DNA of 64,000 nt from Desulfofalx alkaliphila DSM 12257 (GTDB lineage: Bacteria > Bacillota > Desulfotomaculia > Desulfotomaculales > Desulfohalotomaculaceae). The position numbers and the translations under genes are program-made. The notes beneath the pieces were generated by a model that had not been told where the DNA came from, did no database searches, and saw only the letters and a list, made by a program, of their open reading frames with translations. Numbering within the stretch: position 1 is the first letter of the stretch; each line of letters starts with the position of its first letter. The stretch lies in the NCBI RefSeq assembly GCF_000711975.1, contig NZ_JONT01000001.1, positions 248,001-312,000 of the forward strand. The letters are read 5' to 3'. Shown piece after piece: positions 8,660 through 17,390 of this stretch.

Positions 8660-9385
8660 TTGAGTAACATTAACCATGTAGAAATGATGATGAAATTAAC
8701 AATAGTAAGACTGCTGCATTGGCTGGGCTACCAGCCTGAAATCCATTATGTGGGCAGCAGTGAAGCACTGCCGCCCCCTCTCACCTCCGATGAGGAAAGT
8801 GACTTAATTCATCAATTGGAAATGGGAGATAACTCCGTCAAGAGTGTTTTAATCGAGCGAAACTTGCGCCTGGTGGTCTACATAGCCCGTAAGTTTGAAA
8901 ATACCGGCGTAGGCATTGAGGATTTGGTTTCCATTGGCACCATCGGATTGATAAAGGCGGTAAACACATTTGATCCGGTTAAAAAAATCAAACTGGCCAC
9001 CTATGCATCCAGGTGTATAGAGAACGAAATTTTAATGCACCTGCGCAGAAACAATAAAACAAAGACGGAAGTGTCCTTTGATGAGCCCTTAAATATTGAT
9101 TGGGACGGCAATGAATTGTTGCTATCTGATGTGCTGGGAACGGAAAATGATGTAATTTATAAATACATAGAAGAAGAGGTGGATAAAAAACTGCTTCATT
9201 TGGCACTGCAAAAACTAAATGGCCGTGAAAGAAGAATAATGGAATTGCGGTTTGGGTTAAATAATTGTGAAGAAAAAACCCAGAAGGAAGTGGCTGATTT
9301 GCTGGGCATTTCTCAATCTTATATCTCAAGATTAGAAAAAAGAATAATTCGCCGTTTGAAAAAAGAAATACACCGGATGGAATAG
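8660..9385 (+). CDS. sigE: RNA polymerase sporulation sigma factor SigE
   Basis: Mother-cell sigma factor of early sporulation, 241 residues. An N-terminal pro-sequence of about 30 residues (hydrophobic, [12 protein letters not shown]) is the part cleaved by SpoIIGA. Region 2 (about 60-135) contains [12 protein letters not shown] and the [14 protein letters not shown] core-binding helix. Region 4 (about 185-238) has the helix-turn-helix with [19 protein letters not shown]. The TTG at 8660 lies 10 nt after GGGGAGTG and is accepted because the next ATG would remove part of the pro-sequence. It is co-transcribed with spoIIGA. Confidence 0.96.
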   Translation: MSNINHVEMMMKLTIVRLLHWLGYQPEIHYVGSSEALPPPLTSDEESDLIHQLEMGDNSVKSVLIERNLRLVVYIARKFENTGVGIEDLVSIGTIGLIKAVNTFDPVKKIKLATYASRCIENEILMHLRRNNKTKTEVSFDEPLNIDWDGNELLLSDVLGTENDVIYKYIEEEVDKKLLHLALQKLNGRERRIMELRFGLNNCEEKTQKEVADLLGISQSYISRLEKRIIRRLKKEIHRME

Positions 9386-9401
9386 GGGTACAGATTGTAA
9401 T

Positions 9402-9431
9402 GTATATTTAAAAAGCACCAAGGCAATAATT
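9402..9431 (+). promoter_or_regulatory. Sigma-F/sigma-G type promoter upstream of sigG
   Basis: GTATA and GGCAATAATT are separated by 15 bp. They match the forespore consensus elements GYWTA and GGNRANAHTW at every specified position. The spacer is within about 1 bp of the reported optimum. sigG is transcribed by sigma-F in B. subtilis. Confidence 0.55.
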
Positions 9432-9475
9432 GAACTAAGCAAGTTAATAAAGCTGAAACGAGGTGGGGAACACTG

Positions 9476-10249
9476 ATGCTGGTCAACAAAGTTGAAATCT
9501 GCGGTGTAAACACTTCTAAACTTCCTGTACTATCAAGCAGTCAGATGCGTACTTTGTTTGAGGCCATGCAAAACGGCGACACCGAGGCTCGAAACAAGCT
9601 CACCAACGGCAACTTGAGGTTGGTGCTCAGTGTTATACAAAGGTTTACCAACCGTGGGGAATGTGTGGATGACCTGTTTCAAGTGGGCTGTATCGGTTTG
9701 ATGAAGGCTATTGATAATTTTGATTTAAGTCAAAATGTTAAGTTCTCCACCTATGCTGTTCCCATGATAATAGGTGAAATCAGGCGTTATTTAAGAGATA
9801 ACAACCCAATTAGGGTAAGCAGATCCTTAAGGGATATAGCTTACAAGGCCCTTCAAGTAAGAGACTCATTGGTAAACAAGCACTCAAGGGAACCGTCCAT
9901 CAACGAGATAGCCAGTGCCCTGAACATCCCCAGGGAGGATATAGTATTTGCCCTGGATGCCATTCAAGAACCTATTTCGCTCTTTGAACCCATTTACCAC
10001 GACGGGGGAGACCCTATCTTTGTGATGGACCAAATAAGTGATGAAAAAAGTCTTGACCTCAGCTGGCTGGAGGGTATTGCCATAAGAGATGCACTCAGTA
10101 GGCTCAGTGACCGGGAAAAACACATACTGACATTGCGGTTTTTTGAGGGTAAAACCCAGATGGAAGTGGCTGAAGAAATAGGTATTTCCCAGGCCCAGGT
10201 GTCCCGCTTGGAAAAGGCTGCCTTAAATCATATGCGAAAACATGTCTAA
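9476..10249 (+). CDS. sigG: RNA polymerase sporulation sigma factor SigG
   Basis: Late forespore sigma factor, 257 residues. The N-terminus (NKVEICGVNTSKLPVL) is typical of SigG, where it contributes to control by anti-sigma factors. Region 2 contains NLRLVLSVIQRF and DLFQVGCIGLMKAIDNF, region 3 spans about 115-175, and the region 4 helix-turn-helix is EVAEEIGISQAQVSRLEK near the end. The ATG at 9476 follows GAGGTGGGG. A 90-nt gap with a forespore-type promoter separates it from sigE. SigG targets likely include splB and the SASP gene in this window. Confidence 0.96.
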   Translation: MLVNKVEICGVNTSKLPVLSSSQMRTLFEAMQNGDTEARNKLTNGNLRLVLSVIQRFTNRGECVDDLFQVGCIGLMKAIDNFDLSQNVKFSTYAVPMIIGEIRRYLRDNNPIRVSRSLRDIAYKALQVRDSLVNKHSREPSINEIASALNIPREDIVFALDAIQEPISLFEPIYHDGGDPIFVMDQISDEKSLDLSWLEGIAIRDALSRLSDREKHILTLRFFEGKTQMEVAEEIGISQAQVSRLEKAALNHMRKHV

Positions 10250-10263
10250 CAGGGGGGATGGAA

Positions 10264-10473
10264 ATGGGCAAAGTAATTGCGCAAGCAATACTAATCATTT
10301 TAGTGGCCGTTACCACCTTCACGGCAAGCCACTTCAATCATTATCACCCTGCCATTGAAGCTTATAACGCCAGCAACTTATACCGTGACTATACTGCCAC
10401 CATAAGTAAGGAAGAAGTTTACCAATGGACAGCAGAAGTGGAAAATGATGATTACCGGAATGGATCTCTTTGA
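10264..10473 (+). CDS. Small membrane protein of unknown function
   Basis: A 69-residue product with one hydrophobic helix (about 4-22) and a polar C-terminal part rich in Tyr, Asn and Glu. I recognise no family. The ATG at 10264 is preferred to the ATG at 10258 because AGGGGGG (10251-10257) touches the latter but gives 6-nt spacing to the former. It starts 14 nt after sigG and ends inside a terminator hairpin, so it is probably co-expressed with sigG, suggesting a forespore or sporulation role by position only. Confidence 0.6.
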   Translation: MGKVIAQAILIILVAVTTFTASHFNHYHPAIEAYNASNLYRDYTATISKEEVYQWTAEVENDDYRNGSL

Positions 10474-10492
10474 TAAGGTCCATTCTTTTTTT
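10459..10492 (+). terminator. Terminator after the sigG operon
   Basis: Eight-pair stem aatggatc / ggtccatt (one G-T pair), 10-nt loop, followed by CTTTTTTTG. The stop codon of the small membrane protein lies in the loop. Confidence 0.8.
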
Positions 10493-10543
10493 GTTCAGAA
10501 AAGCTCCCCCGGCACATATATATACTAGGGGAGGTGCAAAGAC

Positions 10544-10810
10544 ATGGTTAAAATATCCGACCTGCGGGCCAGGGAAATAATAAATGTGGTTGACGGCAGG
10601 AGATTAGGGGTAATAAAAGATATAGACATAGATTTAGAACAGGGTAAAATCAGCGCCCTAATTCTACCCGGTTCCGGAAGAGTCTTGAGCTTTTGGGGAA
10701 GAGAGGAGGAGTTTGTTGTTCCCTGGGAAAAAATAGTCAAAATAGGCATGGATGTAATATTAGTGGAGGTAAACCCAATATCTGAAAGACGTCCGGAGCT
10801 GCTTAGGTAA
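10544..10810 (+). CDS. ylmC: YlmC/YmxH family PRC-barrel sporulation protein
   Basis: An 88-residue PRC-barrel protein: KISDLRAREIINVVDGRRLG at the start, IDIDLEQGKISALILPG in the middle and VPWEKIVKIG near the end. YlmC/YmxH proteins are conserved in spore formers and usually sit close to sigG; their molecular role is not established. The ATG follows GGGGAGGTG with 8-nt spacing. It converges with splB and their ends are 1 nt apart, with no terminator between them. Confidence 0.85.
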   Translation: MVKISDLRAREIINVVDGRRLGVIKDIDIDLEQGKISALILPGSGRVLSFWGREEEFVVPWEKIVKIGMDVILVEVNPISERRPELLR

Positions 10811-10811
10811 T

Positions 10812-11840
10812 TTATACAAAATACTCTATTCTTGAAAAAGGAAATTTTTCATTTATGGAGGCTGTAAAGAAATCCTTCACCTCTTGCATGGTTTCCTTGG
10901 GGTAAATGTATTTTCCGTAACCAAACTGACCGTACTTATAGGTTCTTGTTTCTTCGTCCATGTCTAAGTCGGTGTTCGGAAACACCCGGCCAATGACATC
11001 TTTGGCTCGCTTGGTAAATCGGTGGGTAATTAATTCAAAGGTAATTTCATGCTGCAAGTGATCGGGCAGGTTTTTGGCCAGGGAGGTTAACATTTCTGTA
11101 TAGCTTTCTTGCCAGCTGCTGTGAACAAAAATAGGTCCAATGATAAAGCCTAAGGGATAACCGGCCCTAGCCACCTTTTCTGCAGCTTTTATCCTCTGCA
11201 GCATCCGGGGGGTGCCCTGTTCAAATTTTTTTATCACCTCAGCGCTGTTAATGCTGAAGCGAAACCGGGTATGATTGTTATGTGCTGCGTCCAGCAAGGA
11301 ATCCACGGCGGTATATTTAGTGACAAAACGAAATTTTCCCAGCCTTTGCCTGCCAAAAAACTCAATGGTTTTTTTCAAAGCACCGGTATATATTTCAACG
11401 GGAATGGGGTCTGAAGTTGCAGCCCCTTCAAAAACAGTTACTTCGGGACTGTGCTTTTCAATGTATTTTGCGGCCCGCTCCAGTATTTCTTCAATGTTGA
11501 CATAAACTCTGATATAAGGTTTTTTACCCAGGTTGGTTGCCAGGTAACAATACTGGCACTTTCCCGGGCAGCTGGTAACCAGTGGCAATTGATAATGGGC
11601 AGAAGGTTTACAAGTTTGAAAATCCATACTGCGCCGTATTCCCACCACTAGGGTGCGCTTGCCCTCCATGTATGCCTCTTGGGGGGTGCTGCCGGGAATT
11701 CCGATTACCCTGTTATGGGAAGATGTATATTTTATTTCCACCCCCATCTGGCTAAAACGTTTTTTTAGTTCCTCACCCAGCGGATACTCCAGTGCATCCG
11801 GCTCAAAAAACACCCTTTTTGGGACAAAGGACCTATCCAT
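10812..11840 (-). CDS. splB: Spore photoproduct lyase (Cys141 replaced by Ala)
   Basis: Radical SAM enzyme that reverses the thymine dimer 5-thyminyl-5,6-dihydrothymine in germinating spores. The 342-residue product has the 4Fe-4S/SAM motif CX3CX2C at Cys91, Cys95 and Cys98, followed by the TIM-barrel signatures FRFVTKY and TRFRFSINS. The B. subtilis enzyme has the same length and the same cysteine numbering, but its H-atom donor Cys141 (in FEAACTSD) is Ala here (FEGAATSD). The only other cysteine in the protein is Cys77, before the cluster. The ATG at 11840 has a GAGGTGAG site upstream. It is probably SigG-dependent, though I did not find a convincing promoter. Confidence 0.92.
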   Translation of the reverse strand: MDRSFVPKRVFFEPDALEYPLGEELKKRFSQMGVEIKYTSSHNRVIGIPGSTPQEAYMEGKRTLVVGIRRSMDFQTCKPSAHYQLPLVTSCPGKCQYCYLATNLGKKPYIRVYVNIEEILERAAKYIEKHSPEVTVFEGAATSDPIPVEIYTGALKKTIEFFGRQRLGKFRFVTKYTAVDSLLDAAHNNHTRFRFSINSAEVIKKFEQGTPRMLQRIKAAEKVARAGYPLGFIIGPIFVHSSWQESYTEMLTSLAKNLPDHLQHEITFELITHRFTKRAKDVIGRVFPNTDLDMDEETRTYKYGQFGYGKYIYPKETMQEVKDFFTASINEKFPFSRIEYFV

Positions 11841-12012
11841 AATCTCACCTCAGTTTTATATTTTCCCAATTGCAACAATTAAGTCTTCTAGTTATCCGGA
11901 AAATAATGTATAATAACAGCGGCACTATTTTGAAGTGGCTAAAATACATTGGAAAATTTTAAAACCGCAAGTATGGGTAGGAATTTTTTGATTTTTTTGT
12001 CTTTTAGGCACG

Positions 12013-12041
12013 TTGACCAACTAGATATAGTATATTAAAAT
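12013..12041 (+). promoter_or_regulatory. Promoter of nrdR-nrdD-nrdG with an NrdR-box-like palindrome
   Basis: TTGACC, 17 bp, TAAAAT. The spacer holds ACTAGATATAGT, an imperfect palindrome resembling half of the paired NrdR boxes (ACAcwATATATwGTGT type), so autoregulation is possible. Only one box is visible where two are usual. A 7-bp hairpin (12046-12067) with GCTTGTTTTT lies right at the likely transcript start. Confidence 0.45.
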
Positions 12042-12105
12042 AGGTACACCCACTACATGTTGGGTGTGCTTGTTTTTAAGCCCATTATGCCAAGGGGTGA
12101 AATCT

Positions 12106-12567
12106 ATGCGGTGCCCTTTCTGCGGTTACTTAGAAAGTCGGGTATTGGACTCCCGCTCCGCCGATGATGGACATGCCATTCGTCGCCGCCGGGAGTGCGG
12201 CCAATGCAACAAGCGGTTTACCACCTACGAGCGGGTTGATGAACTGCCGCTGGTGGTGGTAAAAAAGGATGGGCGCAGGCAGGTGTTTGACCGAAGCAAG
12301 CTGTTAAGCGGCTTAATTAAGGCCTGCGAAAAGCGACCTATCCCCGTTGATACCTTGGAAAAACTTGTGAAGCAAATTGAAAAAGACTTACGTAACACCA
12401 TGGAAAATGAAGTTAGCAGCATAGCAATCGGTGAAAAGGTGATGGATTGGCTGCGGCAAAAGGATGAAGTGGCTTATGTACGGTTTGCCTCGGTTTACCG
12501 GGAGTTTCAAGATGTTTATAGCTTTATGCAGGAACTGGAAAGGTTCCTGAAAAAAGACAAAAAATAA
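12106..12567 (+). CDS. nrdR: Transcriptional repressor NrdR
   Basis: Zinc-ribbon/ATP-cone repressor of ribonucleotide reductase genes, 153 residues. The zinc ribbon has Cys3, Cys6, Cys31 and Cys34, with the DNA-binding RRRREC segment between the pairs. The ATP-cone occupies about 49-139 ([16 protein letters not shown]) and senses ATP/dATP. The ATG at 12106 follows AAGGGGTGA; a further upstream in-frame ATG has no such site and would precede the conserved MRCPFC start. It heads an apparent operon with nrdD and nrdG. Confidence 0.95.
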   Translation: MRCPFCGYLESRVLDSRSADDGHAIRRRRECGQCNKRFTTYERVDELPLVVVKKDGRRQVFDRSKLLSGLIKACEKRPIPVDTLEKLVKQIEKDLRNTMENEVSSIAIGEKVMDWLRQKDEVAYVRFASVYREFQDVYSFMQELERFLKKDKK

Positions 12568-12594
12568 TAGAGTTACGCCATGAGGGGGTAAATT

Positions 12595-14610
12595 ATGTTT
12601 AAGACCATTAGAAAGAGAGATGGGCGCGAAGTTCCCTTTGATGAATCTAAAATCACCGATGCCATCTTTAAGGCCGCCCTGGCTGTGGGGGGAGAGGACC
12701 GTACCACTGCCATGGAACTTACCTTAGATGTGCTTAAAATGTTAAAGCAAAAGTATAACGGACATATCTTTGGCGTAGAAGAAGTGCAAGACGTGGTGGA
12801 AAAGGTGCTGATTGAAAGGGGACATGCTCGCACTGCCAAAGCATATATCTTGCACCGGGATAAAAGAACCCGTATGCGTGAAGCTAAGAGCGACCTGATG
12901 GATGCGGTGGAGGAAATTTTGGAGGAAACCAGCAAGGAAAATGCTAACGTAAGCAATTCTCCTTCGGCTAAAATGCTCCAAATTGCCAGTGCAGCCAGTA
13001 AAAAGTATTACCTAACCCGCCTAATTCCTGAAGAAATGTCTAACGCCCACATTAAGGGTGATATACATATTCATGACCTTGATTTTTACGGTAAGACACT
13101 GACCTGTATTCAAATTCCGCTGGGCAGATTGCTACAAGAAGGGTTTAACACCGGGCACGGCTATATTCGCCCACCCAAGCGGCCCACTTCGGCCACTGCC
13201 CTGGCGGCCATTATATTGCAAAGTGCGCAAAATGACATGCACGGTGGACAATCCTTTGCCTTTTTTGATCGGGATATGGCTCAGTTTGTGGCCGATGCCG
13301 ATGACTTTGAAACCTATCAGGCAATGGAGGCGTTGATATATAACTTAAACTCGATGCACAGCCGGGCCGGGGCCCAGGTGCCCTTTAGCTCCATTAATGT
13401 TGGCACCGATACCTCTGAGGCAGGACGCCGCACCACCCGCAACCTGTTGCTGGCCTATGAAGCAGGTTTGGGCAGGGGAGAAAACCCCATCTTTCCCAAC
13501 ATTATTTTCCGCTTGCAGGATGGGGTAAACTTAAACCCCGGCGACCCAAACTATGATTTGTTTAAATTGGCCATTAGGGTGGCTGCAAAGAGGCTAAACC
13601 CCAGCTTTAGCTTTATGGACAGCTCCTTTAATAAGGAATTTGGGGATCAGGTCAGCTACATGGGCTGCCGCAGCAGGGTAATGGCCAATCGCAGGGGGCC
13701 TGCCGTTACCGACGGCCGGGGCAACCTTTCTTTTACCACCATCAATTTACCGCGGATAGCCATAAAGGCTGAGCGAAACATGAAAAAGTTTTTCCACATG
13801 TTGGATGACATTATTGACTTGACCAAGCGCCAGCTGTATCACCGCTATCAGGTGCAGAGCAAGCTCAAAGTAAAAGACATGCCCTTTTTAATGGGCCAGA
13901 AACTTTACTTGGGGTCTGAAAACTTAGGCATGAATGATACCATTGAAGAAGCAATTAAACATGGTACACTGGCCATTGGCTTTATCGGTTTGGCGGAAAC
14001 CCTAACTTCACTGATAGGGGTGCACCACGGCCAAAGTGAAGACGCCCAGGCCTTGGGGGATGAAATAGTTTCTTTTATCCGCAAAAAAGTAGACGAGGCA
14101 TGTGAGGAGTATGATTTAAACTTTACTTTGTTGGCAACTCCGGCAGAGGGCCTGTCCGGTCGCTTTGTTAAACTTGACCGCAAAGAGTACGGCATTATAC
14201 CCGGTGTTAGCAATAAAGATTACTACACCAACTCTTTCCACGTGCCGGTAGATTATTCTATCAGTGCCTTTGAAAAAATTGCCCTTGAGGGGCCATACCA
14301 CAAGTACTGTAATGCCGGCCATATCAGCTATGTGGAATTGCCCAGCCCGCCGGTGCACAACTTAGAGGCAATGGAATCCATTATTCGGTTTATGCGGGAA
14401 AATGATATGGGCTATTCGGCCGTTAACTTCCCGGTGGACTTTTGCACCAACTGCAGCCTGTTGGGAGTAATAGATGAACAAACCTGTCCCCGCTGTGGTT
14501 CAGCCTTTATACGCCGGGTGAGACGAATCACCGGTTACTTAAGCACCACCGACCGGTTCAATGACAGCAAGGTTGCTGAGTTAAACGACAGAACTATTCA
14601 CTCCCTATAG
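12595..14610 (+). CDS. nrdD: Anaerobic ribonucleoside-triphosphate reductase (class III)
   Basis: Glycyl-radical enzyme that reduces ribonucleotides to deoxyribonucleotides without oxygen. The 671-residue product begins with an ATP-cone (about 3-92), has the catalytic 10-stranded barrel in the middle (the MHGGQSFAFFD and NLSFTTINLPR segments are visible), a C-terminal zinc site (CTNC and CPRC) and the glycyl radical loop RRITGYLST with Gly647. Its length is typical of the short clostridial form. It lies 27 nt after nrdR and 11 nt before its activase nrdG. The oxygen-sensitive radical supports an anaerobic host. Confidence 0.96.
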   Translation: MFKTIRKRDGREVPFDESKITDAIFKAALAVGGEDRTTAMELTLDVLKMLKQKYNGHIFGVEEVQDVVEKVLIERGHARTAKAYILHRDKRTRMREAKSDLMDAVEEILEETSKENANVSNSPSAKMLQIASAASKKYYLTRLIPEEMSNAHIKGDIHIHDLDFYGKTLTCIQIPLGRLLQEGFNTGHGYIRPPKRPTSATALAAIILQSAQNDMHGGQSFAFFDRDMAQFVADADDFETYQAMEALIYNLNSMHSRAGAQVPFSSINVGTDTSEAGRRTTRNLLLAYEAGLGRGENPIFPNIIFRLQDGVNLNPGDPNYDLFKLAIRVAAKRLNPSFSFMDSSFNKEFGDQVSYMGCRSRVMANRRGPAVTDGRGNLSFTTINLPRIAIKAERNMKKFFHMLDDIIDLTKRQLYHRYQVQSKLKVKDMPFLMGQKLYLGSENLGMNDTIEEAIKHGTLAIGFIGLAETLTSLIGVHHGQSEDAQALGDEIVSFIRKKVDEACEEYDLNFTLLATPAEGLSGRFVKLDRKEYGIIPGVSNKDYYTNSFHVPVDYSISAFEKIALEGPYHKYCNAGHISYVELPSPPVHNLEAMESIIRFMRENDMGYSAVNFPVDFCTNCSLLGVIDEQTCPRCGSAFIRRVRRITGYLSTTDRFNDSKVAELNDRTIHSL

Positions 14611-14621
14611 GAGAGGATACG

Positions 14622-15128
14622 ATGATAAAAGCTCGTGTGGCCGGTATTACCGCCGGCAGTGTTGTGGACGGGCTGGGTATTCGCACAGTGGTGTTCTTCC
14701 AAGGCTGCCCCAGGCAGTGCCCGGGCTGCCATAATCCCACTGAAATCCCCTTTGAGGGGGGCCAAGAGATATGGGTGGACCGGCTGGCGGAAAAGATAAT
14801 GGACAAAACCACTGTACTCACCAAAGGTATAACCTTTTCCGGCGGTGACCCATTGGCTCAACCGGAAGCATTGCTTGAAACCATAAAACTGATAAAACAG
14901 CAAAAACCGCAATTTGATATTTGGGTATATACGGGCTATACCTTTGAAGAAGTAAAACATTTACCGGTGATTCCATTGATTGATGTTTTGGTGGACGGCC
15001 CCTTTATTCAGGAAAAAAGGGATCTGTCGCTGGCCTTTAGGGGCTCATCTAACCAGCGTCTAATTGATGTGGTAAGGACCTTAGAGACAGGTGAAATAGT
15101 TGAGCTAGCTATTGATTCTGAAGAATAA
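14622..15128 (+). CDS. nrdG: Anaerobic ribonucleotide reductase activating protein
   Basis: Radical SAM activase that generates the glycyl radical on NrdD. The 168-residue product has CX3CX2C at Cys29, Cys33 and Cys36 (GCPRQCPGCHNP), followed by TFSGGDPL, the SAM-binding GGDP motif. The ATG at 14622 follows AGGAGAGG. It is the last gene of the nrd operon and ends before a long hairpin shared with the convergent fmdB gene. Confidence 0.95.
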   Translation: MIKARVAGITAGSVVDGLGIRTVVFFQGCPRQCPGCHNPTEIPFEGGQEIWVDRLAEKIMDKTTVLTKGITFSGGDPLAQPEALLETIKLIKQQKPQFDIWVYTGYTFEEVKHLPVIPLIDVLVDGPFIQEKRDLSLAFRGSSNQRLIDVVRTLETGEIVELAIDSEE

Positions 15129-15133
15129 CATAA

Positions 15134-15168
15134 AAAGCGGTAGGAAACGAATTGTTTCCTACCGCTTT
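15134..15168. terminator. Bidirectional terminator between nrdG and the FmdB-like gene
   Basis: A 15-bp inverted repeat (15134-15148 with 15154-15168) with a 5-nt loop, A-rich at one end and T-rich at the other, so it can act on both strands. Confidence 0.75.
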
Positions 15169-15214
15169 GTTATCAGGTAAGAATATGCTTCTATCCTATA
15201 CTGTCATAAGATAC

Positions 15215-15436
15215 TTATCTACATGCTGCGCAGTTGCTTGAGGTGCAGCTTGTACAACTATCACCTCGGCTGCCGCGCAGTGAATCGGCACTGTCACTTC
15301 TAAAGCTGGACATCACCCTTTTGGGCTTATTGGCCTGACATTTAGGGCAAGTAAGATTCTCTCCTGTCTCACCCAGCTGACACAGCCGTTCAAATTTATG
15401 TTGACATGATTGACAGCGGAATTCATATATTGGCAT
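15215..15436 (-). CDS. FmdB family zinc-ribbon protein
   Basis: A 73-residue protein with the FmdB-type zinc ribbon: MPIYEFRCQSCQ followed by CPKC about 20 residues later, giving four Cys ligands. The tail is Ser/Cys-rich and ends in a cluster of cysteines (CTSCTSSNCAAC) that may bind further metal. FmdB proteins are called regulatory from a formamidase operon, but most are uncharacterised. The ATG at 15436 follows AGGGGGGA. It is transcribed alone and converges with nrdG. Confidence 0.8.
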   Translation of the reverse strand: MPIYEFRCQSCQHKFERLCQLGETGENLTCPKCQANKPKRVMSSFRSDSADSLRGSRGDSCTSCTSSNCAACR

Positions 15437-15620
15437 TTTAATCCCCCCTCTTGGCTGGTTTAAAATATTCCATGGCTTTAAACACTAATTATTATAACAT
15501 AAGTTGCAGCTAAAGCCTCGCCCCTGATAAAAAGCTTTAGGCTTAATAATTATGCGGGCTTCGGAAAGAGGCAGCTGACACCGGCTGGCTTTTCTTTACA
15601 GGGATTTTAAGGTTTTATGT

Positions 15621-15705
15621 AGTGCATGGATTGAAATCCTGGTACTAATGTAATCCAGTGCATCCGGATAAAGTTGCACTCCACACGGAGTGCATGGATT
15701 GAAAT
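15621..15705 (+). CRISPR. CRISPR remnant: truncated repeat, one 35-nt spacer, one full repeat
   Basis: A complete 33-nt repeat at 15673-15705 has the type I-C-like pattern: a 7-bp palindrome (GCACTCC / GGAGTGC) followed by a tail ending GGATTGAAAT. Thirty-five nt upstream, 15621-15637 repeats its last 17 nt exactly (AGTGCATGGATTGAAAT), while the 5' half is replaced by unrelated sequence. The 35-nt interval has normal spacer length. No further repeat occurs downstream and no cas gene lies in the window, so this looks like the distal end of an array whose leader side was deleted. The rest of the 15437-15806 gap shows nothing else recognisable. Confidence 0.8.
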
Positions 15706-15806
15706 GGCGGGAAATTGTCAAATTAACCCCTTTTCAGCAGGGAAACCCCTACTTTTGCTTGAACTTATATCATAAGTGTTGTCAAAAGGACGGGAGGTTA
15801 TTTACA

Positions 15807-17357
15807 GTGCGTATTAAATTTTTAGGTGCGGCCCAGGTGGTAACCGGGTCTTGCTTTCTGTTAGAGGTGGGCAACCATAAAATTGCAGTGGACTGTGGTT
15901 TGTTCCAAGGCACCAAGGAGCTTAAGGAGCGCAACTATCGTGACTTTGTGGTACCCCCCAGCAGCATTGATTTTGTGTTACTTACCCATGCCCACATCGA
16001 TCACAGCGGGCTATTGCCTAAACTGATAAAGCATGGTTTTAAGGGCCGTGTGTTCGCCACCTCGGCCACTGCAGACCTGTGTGAAGTAATGCTGCCCGAT
16101 GCCGGGTACATACAGGAGATGGAATGTGAACGCAAGAACCGAAAGTACCGCCGCTCCGGTCGTAAGTTAATTGAGCCTATCTATACTGCCGAAGACGGTG
16201 AGAAAGCAATGCAATATTTTGAGCGAGTTGCCTACGGGGACATCATTCCCATTACCCCTCAAATAACGGCACGATTTTTAGATGCCGGCCATATCCTAGG
16301 TTCGTCAATGCTTGAAATATGGGTCAATGAGGGTGGCCAGGAAACTAAGTTGGTGTTTTCCGGTGATATCGGTAATGTCAAGCAGCCCTTTATTAACGAA
16401 CCGTCATTTATATTCAATGCGGATTATGTAATAATGGAGTCCACCTACGGCAATAGAACCCACAAACACAAAGATGATAAACAAGATATGCTGCGCCAGG
16501 CCATTGTGGATACCTACCAAAAGGGCGGCAACTTAATTATTCCTGCCTTTGCCGTGGGAAGAACCCAGGATATAGTCTATGAAATAGCCCGGTTACAAAA
16601 ACAAGGCAGTATTCCGGTGGTCCCCATCTACATTGACAGCCCCATGGCTATCAAAGCCACCCAGGTTTTAGATCGCCATCCCAGCATGTACAATGAAGAG
16701 GTCAACCAATTAATTAGCGAGGGTTGGCATCCCTTAAGACTGGAAAACCTACACTATTCTGTTACCGCAGAACAATCCAGGGCGTTAAATGAGAAGCCCG
16801 GCTTTAATATTATCATTTCTGCCAGCGGCATGTGTGATGCAGGGCGCATTAAACACCACCTGCGCCATAACCTGTGGCGGCCTGAATGCACCATACTGTT
16901 TGTGGGCTACCAGGCTTTAGGTACACTGGGAAGGCGGCTGGTTTCCGGGGAGAAATTAATTCGTATTCATGGCGAGGAGGTGGCTGTGCGGGCTGAAATC
17001 AGAAACATAGACGGTTTTTCTGCCCATGCTGACCAAACGGCTTTGTTGGCTTGGTTGAGACAATTTATAAAGCCGCCCCGCCAGGTGTTTGTTACCCACG
17101 GTGAAACTGCGGCTGCAAATAAACTGGCCCAACTAATTGATGAGCAGTTGAATATTGAGGCCATTGTGCCGGAAATGTTGCAGGAATTTGATCTTACGGT
17201 GGATGTTAAAGCTAAGTGTGAATTACTGCGTGAAAACTACCAAAATGTTGCCCAGAAGCTGGAACTGTATATGCAATCGGGTATGGATATCAGTGATTGT
17301 GATACCCTATTAAGACGATTAAGAGAACTGGAACGCTGGCTGGATTCTGTTATATAG
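15807..17357 (+). CDS. MBL-fold beta-CASP ribonuclease-like protein
   Basis: A 516-residue metallo-beta-lactamase-fold protein of the CPSF73-like beta-CASP group, which cut or degrade RNA using two zinc ions. The metal motif HAHIDH is at His61-His66, a further His lies in LDAGHILGSSM, the beta-CASP insert is in the middle, and the C-terminal RMMBL motif is DGFSAHADQ. An upstream in-frame ATG at 15690 lies in the CRISPR repeat and lacks a ribosome site; the GTG at 15807 follows GGGAGGT and begins MRIKFLGAAQVVTGS, as family members do. The substrate is unknown. pgeF follows 33 nt later. Confidence 0.85.
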   Translation: MRIKFLGAAQVVTGSCFLLEVGNHKIAVDCGLFQGTKELKERNYRDFVVPPSSIDFVLLTHAHIDHSGLLPKLIKHGFKGRVFATSATADLCEVMLPDAGYIQEMECERKNRKYRRSGRKLIEPIYTAEDGEKAMQYFERVAYGDIIPITPQITARFLDAGHILGSSMLEIWVNEGGQETKLVFSGDIGNVKQPFINEPSFIFNADYVIMESTYGNRTHKHKDDKQDMLRQAIVDTYQKGGNLIIPAFAVGRTQDIVYEIARLQKQGSIPVVPIYIDSPMAIKATQVLDRHPSMYNEEVNQLISEGWHPLRLENLHYSVTAEQSRALNEKPGFNIIISASGMCDAGRIKHHLRHNLWRPECTILFVGYQALGTLGRRLVSGEKLIRIHGEEVAVRAEIRNIDGFSAHADQTALLAWLRQFIKPPRQVFVTHGETAAANKLAQLIDEQLNIEAIVPEMLQEFDLTVDVKAKCELLRENYQNVAQKLELYMQSGMDISDCDTLLRRLRELERWLDSVI

Positions 17358-17390
17358 TAGTACCAATGGTATGGTTAGGGGTGATAGTTT

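Noticed and set aside
11789-11802. Self-targeting by the CRISPR spacer: 14 nt (tccagtgcatccgg) shared with splB
   Set aside because: The match covers less than half of the spacer and has no support from flanking bases; probably chance.
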